DNA of 48,742 bases from an uncultured Woeseiaceae bacterium. Its GTDB lineage: Bacteria; Pseudomonadota; Gammaproteobacteria; Steroidobacterales; Woeseiaceae. The translations under genes were made by a program, and so were the position numbers. This document shows, one piece after another, positions 9,066 to 18,178 of the stretch. The stretch spans positions 1 through 48,742 of the forward strand of contig CABXCS010000006.1 in NCBI GenBank assembly GCA_902510755.1. Direction: 5' to 3'. The notes beneath the pieces were generated by a model. It was given only the letters and a program-made list of their open reading frames with translations, made no database searches and was not told where the DNA came from. Position 1 is the stretch's first letter, and every line of letters begins with the position of its first letter.

Positions 9066-10529
9066 TTATTGATCAATTCCGCCCATACATAAATATTTTA
9101 TTTCGAGGTAATCATCCATGCCATATTTGGAGCCTTCACGTCCTTGGCCTGATTCTTTAACACCTCCAAATGGCGCCATTTCATTTGATATAATCCCCTC
9201 ATTGATCCCCACGATTCCATACTCCAACGCTTCACCAACTCGCCAAATACGCCCAATATCACGCGAATAAAAATAACAAGCCAAACCGAATTCTGTGTCA
9301 TTTGCCATCTTTATTACTTCATCTTCAGTTTTAAATGAGAATAGAGGTGCTACTGGACCGAAAATTTCTTCCTGAAAAACACGCATATCATTGGTCACAG
9401 AGGTTAGAATGGTTGGTTCAATAAAGCACTCGCCATGCTCGCTTCGCTTCCCCCCTGTAATGGCGCTAGCACCCTTTAAAATCGCATCATCAATAAAGCT
9501 CATAACATCAGTTGCAGCTCTTTCAGTGATCAATGGTCCCACGGTGATGCCTTCTTTTGTTCCATTACCAATAATTAGATCTTCAACTGCCTTTTTAAGA
9601 CGGGCAGTAAATTCCTCAAAGATACTCTCTTGAACATAAATTCGATTTGCACAAACACAAGTTTGCCCAGCATTTCTAAATTTACAAATCATTGCTCCCA
9701 TAACTGCCGCATCAAGATCAGCATCATCAAAAACGATAAATGGTGCATTACCACCTAATTCCATGGAGGTTCTTTTCATGGTCGTTGCACAGTCAGACAT
9801 TAATTTTTTTCCAACTGGTGTGGAGCCTGTAAAGGTTAATTTTCGTACGATTGGACTGGTAGTTAATGCATCACCGATTTCAGAAGTAATGCCCGATACA
9901 ATGTTTATTACCCCTTTTGGTATTCCGGCACGCACAGCCAATTCAGTAATAGCTAAAGCAGATAAGGGTGTTGCATTAGCAGGCTTACAGACTACTGTAC
10001 AACCAGCCGCCAGGGCTGGAGCAATCTTTCTAGTCAACATAGCATTTGGAAAGTTCCAAGGGGTAATGCATGCTACAACTCCGATTGGCTGCTTTATAAC
10101 TACTACTCTTTTATCATTAGCCGGTGGTGGAATAATATCCCCGTAATTACGCTTACCTTCTTCGGCGAACCATTCAATGAAATTTGCCCCATAAGCAATT
10201 TCCCCTCTGGCTTCTGCTAGCGGCTTGCCTTGCTCTGCGGTTAAAATTTGCGCTAAATCTTCTTGCGCGTCCATCATTAAATTAAACCATTTTCGTAGAA
10301 TGCTTGCGCGTTCTTTGATGGTTAATTTGCTCCAACTATCTCTCGCAGCTTCAGCAGCTTCAATTGCGCGGTTTGTTTCTTTTTCTCCGCATCGAGCTAC
10401 ATCAGCAATAATTTCTCCTGTAGCTGGATTAGTGACCGAATAAAATGAATGATCATCACTATCAATCCATTCCCCATTGATAAATGCACCAGTTTTAAGT
10501 AGCTCTTTATCAGATATATTGATATTCAT
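9066..10529 (-). CDS. gabD: Succinate-semialdehyde dehydrogenase (NAD(P)+), aldehyde dehydrogenase family
   Basis: The enzyme oxidises succinic semialdehyde to succinate, the last step of GABA degradation. The 487-residue protein has ITPWNFPNAMLTRKIAPALAAG, the cofactor motif FTGSTPVGKKL, the catalytic glutamate in MELGGNAPFIVFDDADLD, and the catalytic cysteine in GQTCVCANRIYVQ. The CVCANR form and the C-terminal FGGVKESGQGREGSKYG are characteristic of the GabD branch. It begins 58 bases downstream of tRNA-Thr(TGT) on the same strand, with no convincing terminator between them, and is followed at once by ogt. No GABA transaminase gene lies nearby, so another semialdehyde substrate remains possible. 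Confidence 0.9.
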   Translation of the reverse strand: MNINISDKELLKTGAFINGEWIDSDDHSFYSVTNPATGEIIADVARCGEKETNRAIEAAEAARDSWSKLTIKERASILRKWFNLMMDAQEDLAQILTAEQGKPLAEARGEIAYGANFIEWFAEEGKRNYGDIIPPPANDKRVVVIKQPIGVVACITPWNFPNAMLTRKIAPALAAGCTVVCKPANATPLSALAITELAVRAGIPKGVINIVSGITSEIGDALTTSPIVRKLTFTGSTPVGKKLMSDCATTMKRTSMELGGNAPFIVFDDADLDAAVMGAMICKFRNAGQTCVCANRIYVQESIFEEFTARLKKAVEDLIIGNGTKEGITVGPLITERAATDVMSFIDDAILKGASAITGGKRSEHGECFIEPTILTSVTNDMRVFQEEIFGPVAPLFSFKTEDEVIKMANDTEFGLACYFYSRDIGRIWRVGEALEYGIVGINEGIISNEMAPFGGVKESGQGREGSKYGMDDYLEIKYLCMGGIDQ

Positions 10530-10587
10530 TGCTCACTTCTCCGCTAAAAACCCCAGCTCTCATTGAAAAGCTTATAAAAGCAAAAAA

Positions 10588-10663
<76 letters not shown>

Positions 10664-10764
10664 ACACAAAAAACATCTTAAGGGTGGTTATTTTATTTTT
10701 TAATTTACTGTGCAAATTAAACAGTTATCATTATAAGCTAGATTATGAATATAAATAAATAATA

Positions 10765-12195
10765 ATGAATAAAATAATAGAACCTAGCTTTCGTGAAAAT
10801 GTAGATTTGATGTTTAATCGGGCTTCCAGCCTTATTGATCTTGCTCCAGGACTCGAAGAAAAAATTAAAGTTTGTAATGCGACCTATACGGTCCGCTTTG
10901 GAGTGAGACTAAAAGGAAAAATTCAGACCTTTGTTGGTTATAGATCTGTGCATTCCGAGCATATCGAACCAGTTAAGGGGGGTATCCGTTTTTCAAAAGC
11001 GGTGAACCAAGATGAAGTTGAGGCTCTCGCTGCACTTATGACCTATAAATGTGCCGTAGTTGAGATACCATTTGGTGGATCAAAAGGTGGTCTTTGCATT
11101 GACCCAAGAGAATATGATGATAACGAATTAGAAACCATTACTAGACGGTTTGCTTATGAGCTTGCAAAAAGGGATCTAATTCATCCATCGCAAAATGTTC
11201 CAGCTCCTGATATGGGTACTGGAGAAAGAGAAATGGCTTGGATTGCCGATCAATATAACAGGATGAATACAACTGAAATAAACAGTCGTGCCTGTGTCAC
11301 GGGAAAACCGCTCAATGCTGGAGGTATTGCTGGTCGTGTTGAAGCTACTGGCAGAGGAATACAGTACGCACTAAGAGAATTTTTTAGGCACCCCGAAGAT
11401 GTCGCTAAAGCTAATTTAAAAGATACGCTAGAGGGAAAACGAATTATAGTGCAAGGACTTGGTAACGTTGGATATCATGCCGCATTATTCCTTTCAGCCG
11501 AAGATGGTGCCATTATTACTCATATTATAGAAAGAGGTGGCTCGTTGAGTGATGAAAGAGGCTTAGATGTAGAGAGAGTTCATCAACACTTGATGGAATT
11601 TGGTAATTTGAATGAATGCCCAATTGGGAAATTTAATGAGAACTCAGCAGCCACTCTGGAGGAAGACTGTGACATCCTAATTCCTGCAGCAATAGAAAGT
11701 GTAATCAATCTTGAAAATGCAGACCGAATCAAGGCCGCACTTATTATCGAAGCAGCAAATGGGCCAATAACCGCGGGTGCTGATGAAATACTCCTAAAGA
11801 AAGGAACTGTTATTATTCCTGATATGTATGCCAATGCTGGCGGGGTGACCGTTTCATACTTCGAATGGGTTAAAAATCTTAGCCATATACGATTCGGTCG
11901 TATGCGTCGTCGTCAAGAGGAAAGCCGAAACCAACTGTTGGTTAATGAACTAAAAAGAATTGTGAGTGAAAGCGGCTTAAATACCAAGCTGTCAGATGAC
12001 TTCATCCAGAAATACAGTGAGGGAGCGGGTGAAATTGAATTAGTGCGCTCCGGTCTTGATGACACGATGGTAAATGCCTATCAATCTATACGCGAGGTAT
12101 GGCACTCCAGAGACGATGTAAGTGACTTAAGATTAGCCGCCTATCTTGTATCCATTGAGCGTATTGCTCAAACTTACCATTCTAAGGGTTTATAA
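10765..12195 (+). CDS. Glu/Leu/Phe/Val-family glutamate dehydrogenase
   Basis: The enzyme interconverts glutamate and 2-oxoglutarate with NAD(P). The 476 residues include the substrate region PVKGGIRFSKAVNQDEVEALAALMTYKCAVVEIPFGGSKGG (about 72-112) with the catalytic lysine, PAPDMGTGEREMAWIADQY, the Rossmann motif IVQGLGNVGYHAA, and EAANGPITAGADEIL. The extended C-terminal helical tail resembles catabolic GDHs, so glutamate breakdown is the more likely direction, but cofactor preference cannot be read. Its stop runs six bases into the convergent coaX gene. It interrupts the coaX to tRNA-Thr interval that is otherwise conserved with E. coli. Confidence 0.93.
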   Translation: MNKIIEPSFRENVDLMFNRASSLIDLAPGLEEKIKVCNATYTVRFGVRLKGKIQTFVGYRSVHSEHIEPVKGGIRFSKAVNQDEVEALAALMTYKCAVVEIPFGGSKGGLCIDPREYDDNELETITRRFAYELAKRDLIHPSQNVPAPDMGTGEREMAWIADQYNRMNTTEINSRACVTGKPLNAGGIAGRVEATGRGIQYALREFFRHPEDVAKANLKDTLEGKRIIVQGLGNVGYHAALFLSAEDGAIITHIIERGGSLSDERGLDVERVHQHLMEFGNLNECPIGKFNENSAATLEEDCDILIPAAIESVINLENADRIKAALIIEAANGPITAGADEILLKKGTVIIPDMYANAGGVTVSYFEWVKNLSHIRFGRMRRRQEESRNQLLVNELKRIVSESGLNTKLSDDFIQKYSEGAGEIELVRSGLDDTMVNAYQSIREVWHSRDDVSDLRLAAYLVSIERIAQTYHSKGL

Positions 12196-12969
12196 ATCTC
12201 TTTCTCTGTCGATTGCCATTATAGCTAACCCCTCTAATACTAAATTTGGTCTGTAGTGATAACTCTCATCCAAAATATCTAGCAATAACCTGGCATCGCC
12301 ACCAGTAACTAAGACTTTGGGCTGATAATTATTTTTATTGAGATCATTGATCATCCGTTCAATCGCCCCGCAGATTGCATTGAAAGTTCCATGAACTAGG
12401 GCATCATCAGTATTGGTCGCCAACATACCAGTGCATTTAGTTATCGAATCAAGAGTCATGTTGGGCAGTTTGATACGATCTGTCTCTTTATCTAAGCATC
12501 GCAACATCAATTGTATTCCGGGTATTATTTGTCCCCCAAGATGATGACCATGCTTATCAACAGCATCTATTGTAATAGCCGTCCCCAGATCAACAACCAT
12601 GACATCAGACTGTAATTCATGATATGCGGCAATCATTGCTACCCACCTATCCACCCCCAATTGTTGAGGATCACCATAACTATTTTGCACATCAAAAGCA
12701 CAGGATTCACTATATACAAAATCAACATCACAAGAAAAGCTCTCGCTAATGATTTTAGCGCAACGAGTATTCCAATCGTCTGACTTGACGCTAGCAATAA
12801 GTATCAGATCAATATCTTTAACGATCTCTTTAGCTAAATGAGAAAATTCTGTAGATAATGGCTGAGTATTTTGCATTATCCCATTGAAGATTAATTCATG
12901 ATTTTCTAGTAACCCCCATTTTATAAATGTGTTACCAATATCAAGTAATAAGTATTTTTTCTTCAGCAT
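12190..12969 (-). CDS. coaX: Type III pantothenate kinase
   Basis: CoaX phosphorylates pantothenate, the first step of coenzyme A synthesis, and is not feedback-inhibited like CoaA. The 259 residues carry the phosphate loop LLLDIGNTFIKWGL at the N-terminus, GVDRWVAMIAAYHE (about 102-115), the second loop VVDLGTAITIDAV (about 124-136), and GGQIIPGIQLM. The start overlaps the birA stop by seven bases. In E. coli the unrelated CoaA occupies the same position after birA, so this looks like non-homologous replacement in a conserved slot. Confidence 0.95.
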   Translation of the reverse strand: MLKKKYLLLDIGNTFIKWGLLENHELIFNGIMQNTQPLSTEFSHLAKEIVKDIDLILIASVKSDDWNTRCAKIISESFSCDVDFVYSESCAFDVQNSYGDPQQLGVDRWVAMIAAYHELQSDVMVVDLGTAITIDAVDKHGHHLGGQIIPGIQLMLRCLDKETDRIKLPNMTLDSITKCTGMLATNTDDALVHGTFNAICGAIERMINDLNKNNYQPKVLVTGGDARLLLDILDESYHYRPNLVLEGLAIMAIDRERDL

Positions 12970-13778
12970 GTAATTGCCTTGTTATTTAACTTTCTAACCG
13001 AACCTGAAGCTACATGATGGAGTCCTTCAGTATTTAGCACAAGTAATTCCCCCTCTGAACTAATACCTTGAGCTAAACCTTCAAGCTTTTCATTTAATGT
13101 CTTAACTATTACTTGTTGGCCATACAATAAATCAAATTCAGCCCACTCTTTTGAGAGGATAGAGAAATTTTTCTGCTGAAATTCTTCTATTGCGTGATAC
13201 ATTGACTCAATGCATTGGGCTGCAAGAAAATTTAACGCTGGTACTTTGTTCATCACAGTACCAAGAGCAATTGGCTTCAAATCATTCCCAGAAAATACCT
13301 CATTAGTTTTACTTGGCAGACTAATATTAATACCCAGTCCAATAATTACTTTTAAATAATCGCGTTTATAAGCCACAGAATCAATCAGGATACCACCTAG
13401 TTTTTGACCCTCAATAATCAGATCATTTGGCCACTTTAAACCGATGTTCTTTACACCAAGTGCAAGAAGTTTTTTTGCCACTATATGGCCTACCAATAAT
13501 GACAGTTGAGTCAATCTAGGCTCCTTTTTTATATTGAATGCCAATGACATCCATAAACCTTTATTTTTTTCTGAGACCCATTTTTTACCATATTGGCCTC
13601 GGCCAGCTGTCTGATGCTCGGCTATTACTACTTGGAATGGCTGTTGACCAGCAAGGTTATTCTTTTTTAAATAATCATTAGTCGAATTAATCTCATCAAA
13701 TAATTTAATCCCAATCAACTTTTTAGGCTCATTCAAATTAATGGCTGAGAAAATTTCTGTGGCATCAAGCTCGAGCAT
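12963..13778 (-). CDS. birA: Biotin--[acetyl-CoA-carboxylase] ligase, catalytic form without DNA-binding domain
   Basis: The enzyme activates biotin to biotinyl-AMP and attaches it to the BCCP subunit of acetyl-CoA carboxylase. At 271 residues it is shorter than E. coli BirA (321). The N-terminus starts almost directly with the catalytic domain and no winged-helix domain precedes it. Visible motifs are EINSTNDYLK, the biotin-binding loop GRGQYGKKWVSEKNKGLWMS and KWPNDLIIEGQKLGGILID. It therefore probably does not repress biotin genes. It is co-transcribed with coaX (overlap) and lies five bases after plsY. Confidence 0.94.
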   Translation of the reverse strand: MLELDATEIFSAINLNEPKKLIGIKLFDEINSTNDYLKKNNLAGQQPFQVVIAEHQTAGRGQYGKKWVSEKNKGLWMSLAFNIKKEPRLTQLSLLVGHIVAKKLLALGVKNIGLKWPNDLIIEGQKLGGILIDSVAYKRDYLKVIIGLGINISLPSKTNEVFSGNDLKPIALGTVMNKVPALNFLAAQCIESMYHAIEEFQQKNFSILSKEWAEFDLLYGQQVIVKTLNEKLEGLAQGISSEGELLVLNTEGLHHVASGSVRKLNNKAITC

Positions 13779-13783
13779 AATAA

Positions 13784-14428
13784 TTATCGTTTAGAAAAAA
13801 TCATTACTTTTTTATTCTTCGTTTCTCTTCCTGCTAACATTCTTTGTATATTTGAACGATGCGTATAGATTAAATATAACGACATCAGCAAAGAATAAAC
13901 TAATACAGGGTTATTTGAAGCAGATTCTGTTATCAGTAAATAAATTGTGATTGAAGCAGTAGCAAGCATTGTAGCTAAACCAACATAACCAAACATGACC
14001 AGAATTATTATAAAAGTAGCTAACATCACGACCACGAGAAAAGGTGAAATGACAAGCAAAGTACCTATCAAAGTGGCAGCTCCTTTACCACCTTTAAATT
14101 GATACCATAATGGCCATACATGACCCATTACAGAAGCAAAAGCACAGCAAAGGATCAATATTTCACGTGAGATCTGTGGCTCCTGAATCACTAATGGTAA
14201 GGCCAAGAAAGGAATTGATAAGGTAGCAACAACACCTTTTCCGATATCAATAATTATTACACCCAAAGCAAAGACCTTACCTTGAGTTCGCAATGCATTC
14301 GTCCCCCCCGCATTACCACTACCCATATTTCGTATATCAACCCCACCATTTAATTTACCCATCGTAAGGGCGCCCATAATTGAACCCAAAAAATAACTCA
14401 GTAAAAATTTGATACCTAATTCAAACAT
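13784..14428 (-). CDS. plsY: Acyl-phosphate:glycerol-3-phosphate acyltransferase PlsY
   Basis: PlsY is the inner-membrane enzyme that makes 1-acyl-glycerol-3-phosphate from acyl-phosphate. The 214 residues have five to six hydrophobic segments. Catalytic loop motifs are NMGSGNAGGTNALRTQGK (about residues 34-51; GSGNxGATN is the common form) and WYQFKGGKGAATLIG (about 107-121). The gene leads a minus-strand run plsY-birA-coaX with gaps or overlaps of a few bases, so an operon is likely. An extra basic C-terminal tail (RETKNKKVMIFSKR) is present. Confidence 0.93.
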   Translation of the reverse strand: MFELGIKFLLSYFLGSIMGALTMGKLNGGVDIRNMGSGNAGGTNALRTQGKVFALGVIIIDIGKGVVATLSIPFLALPLVIQEPQISREILILCCAFASVMGHVWPLWYQFKGGKGAATLIGTLLVISPFLVVVMLATFIIILVMFGYVGLATMLATASITIYLLITESASNNPVLVYSLLMSLYLIYTHRSNIQRMLAGRETKNKKVMIFSKR

Positions 14429-14504
14429 TACATCCCTTCCTTTTTTTGATTTAAGTCTATCATCAACTAAAATTAGTAAGTAATTTAGCTCAATAATAAA
14501 TTAA

Positions 14505-15380
14505 TTATTCTGTCCGTTTTGAACTCATATATATAGCAATAAGCACCATCGACACCCCAATAAATTCAACCAGAGTGAAAGAACGATTAAATAATAGAAC
14601 ATCCCAAATAAAGCTCAATGATGGTTGCAATAAGAGCACAATGCCAACTTCTGCAGTAGTAACTTTAGCGAGCGCACTGGCTATAAGTATCAGGCCTGTT
14701 GCATGCGAAAAGAGGCCATAAGCAAGTAATAAACTTAGGTCCTGCAGCGAATTGATAGTAAGAGACTCGCCTTCCACTTGGGCGATCACCCCAAGTGATA
14801 GTGCTACCAATAAGGACATAATTGCAATTTCTCTTACTGGCAAAACATGTTTTGAATCTATTTGTGCTTGACGCATAAATAACATGTAGCCGGTGTAGCT
14901 CACTGCTGTTAATAAACCGAAGATAACCCCTAAGCGATAGTCGCTATGTAACTGATTCCAATCAATGCCAACAATAGCTACTAACCCTAATAAAGCTATT
15001 GGAATAGCAATAATTTGCATCTTGGTAGGTTGTTGTTTAAACAACATAATACTGGCTAACAGCATAAAAAATACTTGAAAATTTGCCAGTAAGGTAGATA
15101 ACCCTGGGCCCACATACAAAATACTGCGATGCCAGAACCACAAATCAGCAGTAAAAAAAACTGCAGAAAACAGCAAAGCAATCCAGATGGATTTATTAAA
15201 TGATAATCTTCGGCCTGATAAAAAAATAAAAGTAGTCAAAGCTACTCCACCAAAAAAGACCCGATAAAAACCACTCGTAGTTGGTGAGACATTCACCAAA
15301 CTTACAAAGACTGGCGAAAAGCTAATCATAAAAGCCCCCATGAAGAGGCGTATACGTGGTTTGGCAAAAAGTTTAATCAA
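14505..15380 (-). CDS. EamA/DMT-superfamily transporter
   Basis: This is a 291-residue inner-membrane protein with about ten predicted helices in two EamA repeats. The first half includes TSGFYRVFFGGVALTTFIF and FWHRSILYVGPGLSTLLANFQVFFMLLAS; the second half contains AEVGIVLLLQPSLSFIWDVLLF and FIGVSMVLIAIYMSSK. Members export amino acids or other metabolites. The start is TTG at 15380, overlapping the stop of the upstream hydrolase as TTGA, which favours translational coupling. In this operon with two guanidino-modifying hydrolases, export of an amino-acid-like product such as citrulline or ornithine is a reasonable inference but unproven. Confidence 0.88.
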   Translation of the reverse strand: MIKLFAKPRIRLFMGAFMISFSPVFVSLVNVSPTTSGFYRVFFGGVALTTFIFLSGRRLSFNKSIWIALLFSAVFFTADLWFWHRSILYVGPGLSTLLANFQVFFMLLASIMLFKQQPTKMQIIAIPIALLGLVAIVGIDWNQLHSDYRLGVIFGLLTAVSYTGYMLFMRQAQIDSKHVLPVREIAIMSLLVALSLGVIAQVEGESLTINSLQDLSLLLAYGLFSHATGLILIASALAKVTTAEVGIVLLLQPSLSFIWDVLLFNRSFTLVEFIGVSMVLIAIYMSSKRTE

Positions 15381-16222
15381 TCGTTATCTGGGACACTAAC
15401 GACAGTGTCTATCAATTTCAAAGTAAGACATTTAGCTGACCCTCCAGCTTTCAGGAATTCTGAGAGATCAATTTTAACCACCTCGAAGTTATTTTTTTCT
15501 AATTCCTTTTGCAAATGATTAGATGTGGCATTCAATATAATTTTGTTATTAATATTCACGGCATTACAGGCAAAATTACCTGCATCCTCTGTATCCACAA
15601 TAATTCGTTTTTCTGGTGGGATTCGGGATTCAATCGCCATACGCGAGTCAAAATCAAACGCAGGTGGATGATACATCACAAAACCACCTTGCAGTGGACA
15701 AAAACAGGTATCGATATGATAAAAACGCGAATCTACCAGTCGAATCGGGACTACCTCAACATTAAAGTACTCAGCGATTTCACGATGTGCCTCAATTTCA
15801 GTTCGAAAGCCATGTCCAGTCCAAAGCCACGGGCCACCTCGGTCAAACAAACAATCACCCGCACCTTCAAAGCCAATTTTTTCATCTAGATCCAGTAATT
15901 CAAATCCATTATTCTTGAACCATTTTTTAAAATGCGCTTCCTCAGGCCGACGCTCATGCGGCATAAAATGGCTGGCAATTGCTCTATCTCCAGCCACTAC
16001 CCCAGCGTTTGCCGTAAAAACCATATCAGGTAAATCAGGTTGCGGTGGAATGATAGTAATATCAGCAGACTTGGCAATTTCGTCTCGCAAATGCTCCCAC
16101 TGTTGATGAGCCAATTCCTTACTGGGGGGGCCTTCTTGCCCTGCCATCCAAGGATTAATAACGTAATCAACTGAAAAATAGTCTGGTGGACACATTAATA
16201 TATTATTCTTTGACTCACTCAT
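15377..16222 (-). CDS. Arginine-deiminase/DDAH-superfamily amidinohydrolase
   Basis: The protein belongs to the guanidine-modifying enzyme superfamily related to dimethylarginine dimethylaminohydrolase. I chose ATG at 16222 (281 residues, MSESKNNILMCPPDYF), because it overlaps the ctlX stop as ATGA; the frame is open 15 codons further. Signature positions are LPDMVFTANAGVV, the acidic FEGAGDCLF, the catalytic histidine in FYHIDTCFCPL, NFACNAVNI, and the catalytic cysteine in AGGSAKCLTL close to the C-terminus. Likely substrates are methylated arginines or another N-modified arginine, yielding citrulline. It lies between CtlX and an EamA exporter with four-base overlaps on both sides. Confidence 0.87.
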   Translation of the reverse strand: MSESKNNILMCPPDYFSVDYVINPWMAGQEGPPSKELAHQQWEHLRDEIAKSADITIIPPQPDLPDMVFTANAGVVAGDRAIASHFMPHERRPEEAHFKKWFKNNGFELLDLDEKIGFEGAGDCLFDRGGPWLWTGHGFRTEIEAHREIAEYFNVEVVPIRLVDSRFYHIDTCFCPLQGGFVMYHPPAFDFDSRMAIESRIPPEKRIIVDTEDAGNFACNAVNINNKIILNATSNHLQKELEKNNFEVVKIDLSEFLKAGGSAKCLTLKLIDTVVSVPDND

Positions 16223-17172
16223 ACATTCTTCTCTTTTTTTGGTAAATAAATTTCTGCCAACATGCAACGCGCACTTCCGCCAGCAGATGCCTCTATATTA
16301 TTCAATGGTGCCGAAATGATTTTAACATGGCTCTCAATTATTTTGACTTGTTCCCTCGTTAATGAATGCCTGGCTTGTTTTGACATCACCAATAATTTTA
16401 CTCCACTCGAGGATCTCACTTCGAGCATATTGCCGGCAAATGCTTCCATTTGTTCTAACGTTAGTTCCAGTAACTCACGGTTATTAGTTTGCAAGCTATT
16501 GACTACCATCTCTCTTTGTTCAATTGCAGCAATCGCTTCAAGACAGACTATGGATAGAGTGTTACCGATACTCATCATAACGTTAGTATGATAAATTAAA
16601 TCCCCATTTTGATCAGTCGCATCGAATGCAATAGTAGAATAATTTATCACTTTAGCAAACTCATTCAGCACACTAAGATCAGTTCTTGAAGAGCGGCAAG
16701 CATAGATAATTTGATTCTGGTGATCCATTACCATACTGCCTGTTCCCTCTAAATATCGACCTTGCTTCTCATGGTGGCTCAAATCAATTATCTTGCTTAC
16801 TAGATAATTATTCTTCTCGCTCAGATGATCAATAATATCTCTGCGTCTTTCAGTGCGGCGATTCTCAGCCTCCATTGGATACAAGATGACTGATCCATCA
16901 TGATGAAAAGAAATCCAATTATTTGGGAAAATGGCATCAGGTGTGAGAGGTAGTGGCGTATCAAGACATTGAATAACTTCAACACCAGCAGTTTTCAATA
17001 TTAGGACAAAATCATCAAATTCTCTCAAGGCGAGAGCTTGCTGCTCATCTTTGGATAAATTTGTTTGACCTTGAAAACGATTGGATTCAGCAGTTAATGG
17101 ATTACTGAAAAAAGCATACGGACGAATCATTAAAACTGCATTAGCTGCTTGGGAATTATTATGCTTAATCAT
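16219..17172 (-). CDS. ctlX: Citrulline utilization hydrolase CtlX-type protein
   Basis: This is a second guanidine/ureido-modifying fold hydrolase, 317 residues. It starts IKHNNSQAANAVLMIRPYAF, a CtlX-like opening. Other landmarks are LTPDAIFPNNWISFHHDGSV, YPMEAENRRTERR, the catalytic histidine in YHTNVMMSIG, and the catalytic cysteine in ASAGGSARCMLAEIYLP. CtlX homologues are linked to citrulline breakdown in bacteria. The gene is first in an overlapping operon with the DDAH-like enzyme and an exporter, so N-modified arginine to citrulline to ornithine is a plausible pathway. The direction of flux and the exact substrate are inferred. Confidence 0.82.
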   Translation of the reverse strand: MIKHNNSQAANAVLMIRPYAFFSNPLTAESNRFQGQTNLSKDEQQALALREFDDFVLILKTAGVEVIQCLDTPLPLTPDAIFPNNWISFHHDGSVILYPMEAENRRTERRRDIIDHLSEKNNYLVSKIIDLSHHEKQGRYLEGTGSMVMDHQNQIIYACRSSRTDLSVLNEFAKVINYSTIAFDATDQNGDLIYHTNVMMSIGNTLSIVCLEAIAAIEQREMVVNSLQTNNRELLELTLEQMEAFAGNMLEVRSSSGVKLLVMSKQARHSLTREQVKIIESHVKIISAPLNNIEASAGGSARCMLAEIYLPKKEKNV

Positions 17173-17298
17173 AGAATACTCTTCATTAATTACTTTTTGT
17201 TCATCTTAATTAATGCTTATGATATAAAAAGAAGAATAATCTAGCACAAATAAAATAACAATTGACCCTTAAGAAGGGCTTGGACGGTAAATATACAA

Positions 17299-18060
17299 AT
17301 GACTGGGGAATTCTATCTTTATTTAAATATCTTTTTAACCTTTATTATTGTAACGCACATCTTCCGTACAAATCGGCCTAAATATTGGGTCTTTGTGATC
17401 CTAATATCTGGCACATTAGGTGCCATAATCTATTTTATCTTTGAAATTTTACCTGAATTAATGGGTCGACCAAGTAGTAGAAAAGTCTTTCGAACAGCGC
17501 GCAAGACACTCAATCATAAAGCCGATCTTCAACAGCTCAAGCAACATCAGGAATTCACTGGGAGTATCGATGCTACTCGGCATCTTGCTAATACACTCAT
17601 TGAAAATAATCGTGCGGCTGAAGCAGTCACGCATTATAAAAATATTTTGACTGGTATTTATGAGTATGATGCAGACCTGTTACTCGGACTAGCTGATGCT
17701 CAATTTGCCACTAAAGCTTACACTGCAGCTCTCAGTACATTAGACTTATTGCGGGAAAAAAATCCACACTACACCTCAGCTAACGGGCATTTAATCTACG
17801 CCAGAGCACTGGAGCTTACTGACAAAAAAGACGAAGCCATACATGAATATAAAGCTTTAGTTAAATATTTCACGGGTGCTGAGGCAAGTTATCGATATGC
17901 TAATTTATTAGCTTCGGAAGACCAAGATAAAGCATTGATTATTTATAGAGATATTCTCAATACAGCTGAGGTTGCTCCATTACATTATCGGCAAGCTCAA
18001 AAGAAATGGTTACAAAGAACTCAAAAAGCAGTCAAAAGCATTACTAATAAACCCAATTAA
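17299..18060 (+). CDS. Membrane-anchored TPR-repeat protein
   Basis: I do not recognise a specific function. The 253-residue product opens with two hydrophobic segments (about residues 5-20 and 30-52) and a short basic stretch, then continues as soluble helical repeats from about residue 75. Tetratricopeptide-type periodicity is visible, for example AAEAVTHYKNILTGIYEYDADLLLGLADAQF and KDEAIHEYKALVKYF. Such proteins usually act as scaffolds in the envelope. It is a single gene, divergent from ctlX and ending at a strong terminator shared with the convergent TonB receptor. An inverted repeat CCCTT AAG AAGGG lies just upstream (17264-17276). Confidence 0.72.
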   Translation: MTGEFYLYLNIFLTFIIVTHIFRTNRPKYWVFVILISGTLGAIIYFIFEILPELMGRPSSRKVFRTARKTLNHKADLQQLKQHQEFTGSIDATRHLANTLIENNRAAEAVTHYKNILTGIYEYDADLLLGLADAQFATKAYTAALSTLDLLREKNPHYTSANGHLIYARALELTDKKDEAIHEYKALVKYFTGAEASYRYANLLASEDQDKALIIYRDILNTAEVAPLHYRQAQKKWLQRTQKAVKSITNKPN

Positions 18061-18090
18061 TCAGTTCTGCTGATTCTATTTTTTTAATCA

Positions 18091-18120
18091 AAAAAAAAAC
18101 CCCGCAAATGCGGGGTTTTA
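18091..18120. terminator. Bidirectional rho-independent terminator
   Basis: The stem CCCCGC (18100-18105) and GCGGGG (18110-18115) closes an AAAT loop. It is flanked by a run of A on the left and TTTT on the right, so it can stop both the plus-strand TPR gene and the minus-strand TonB receptor. Confidence 0.92.
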
Positions 18121-18178
18121 ATCATCAGATATGTGCTTGATTCAAGCTTATATCCAATTATTTCTTAGGTCATTATTC

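Noticed and set aside
9763..10146. A 127-codon frame antisense to gabD
   Set aside because: It is a shadow of the aldehyde dehydrogenase reading frame.
10664..10764. A promoter for tRNA-Thr(TGT)
   Set aside because: TTGCAC is present on the minus strand, but no -10 hexamer stands at a convincing distance in this very AT-rich gap.
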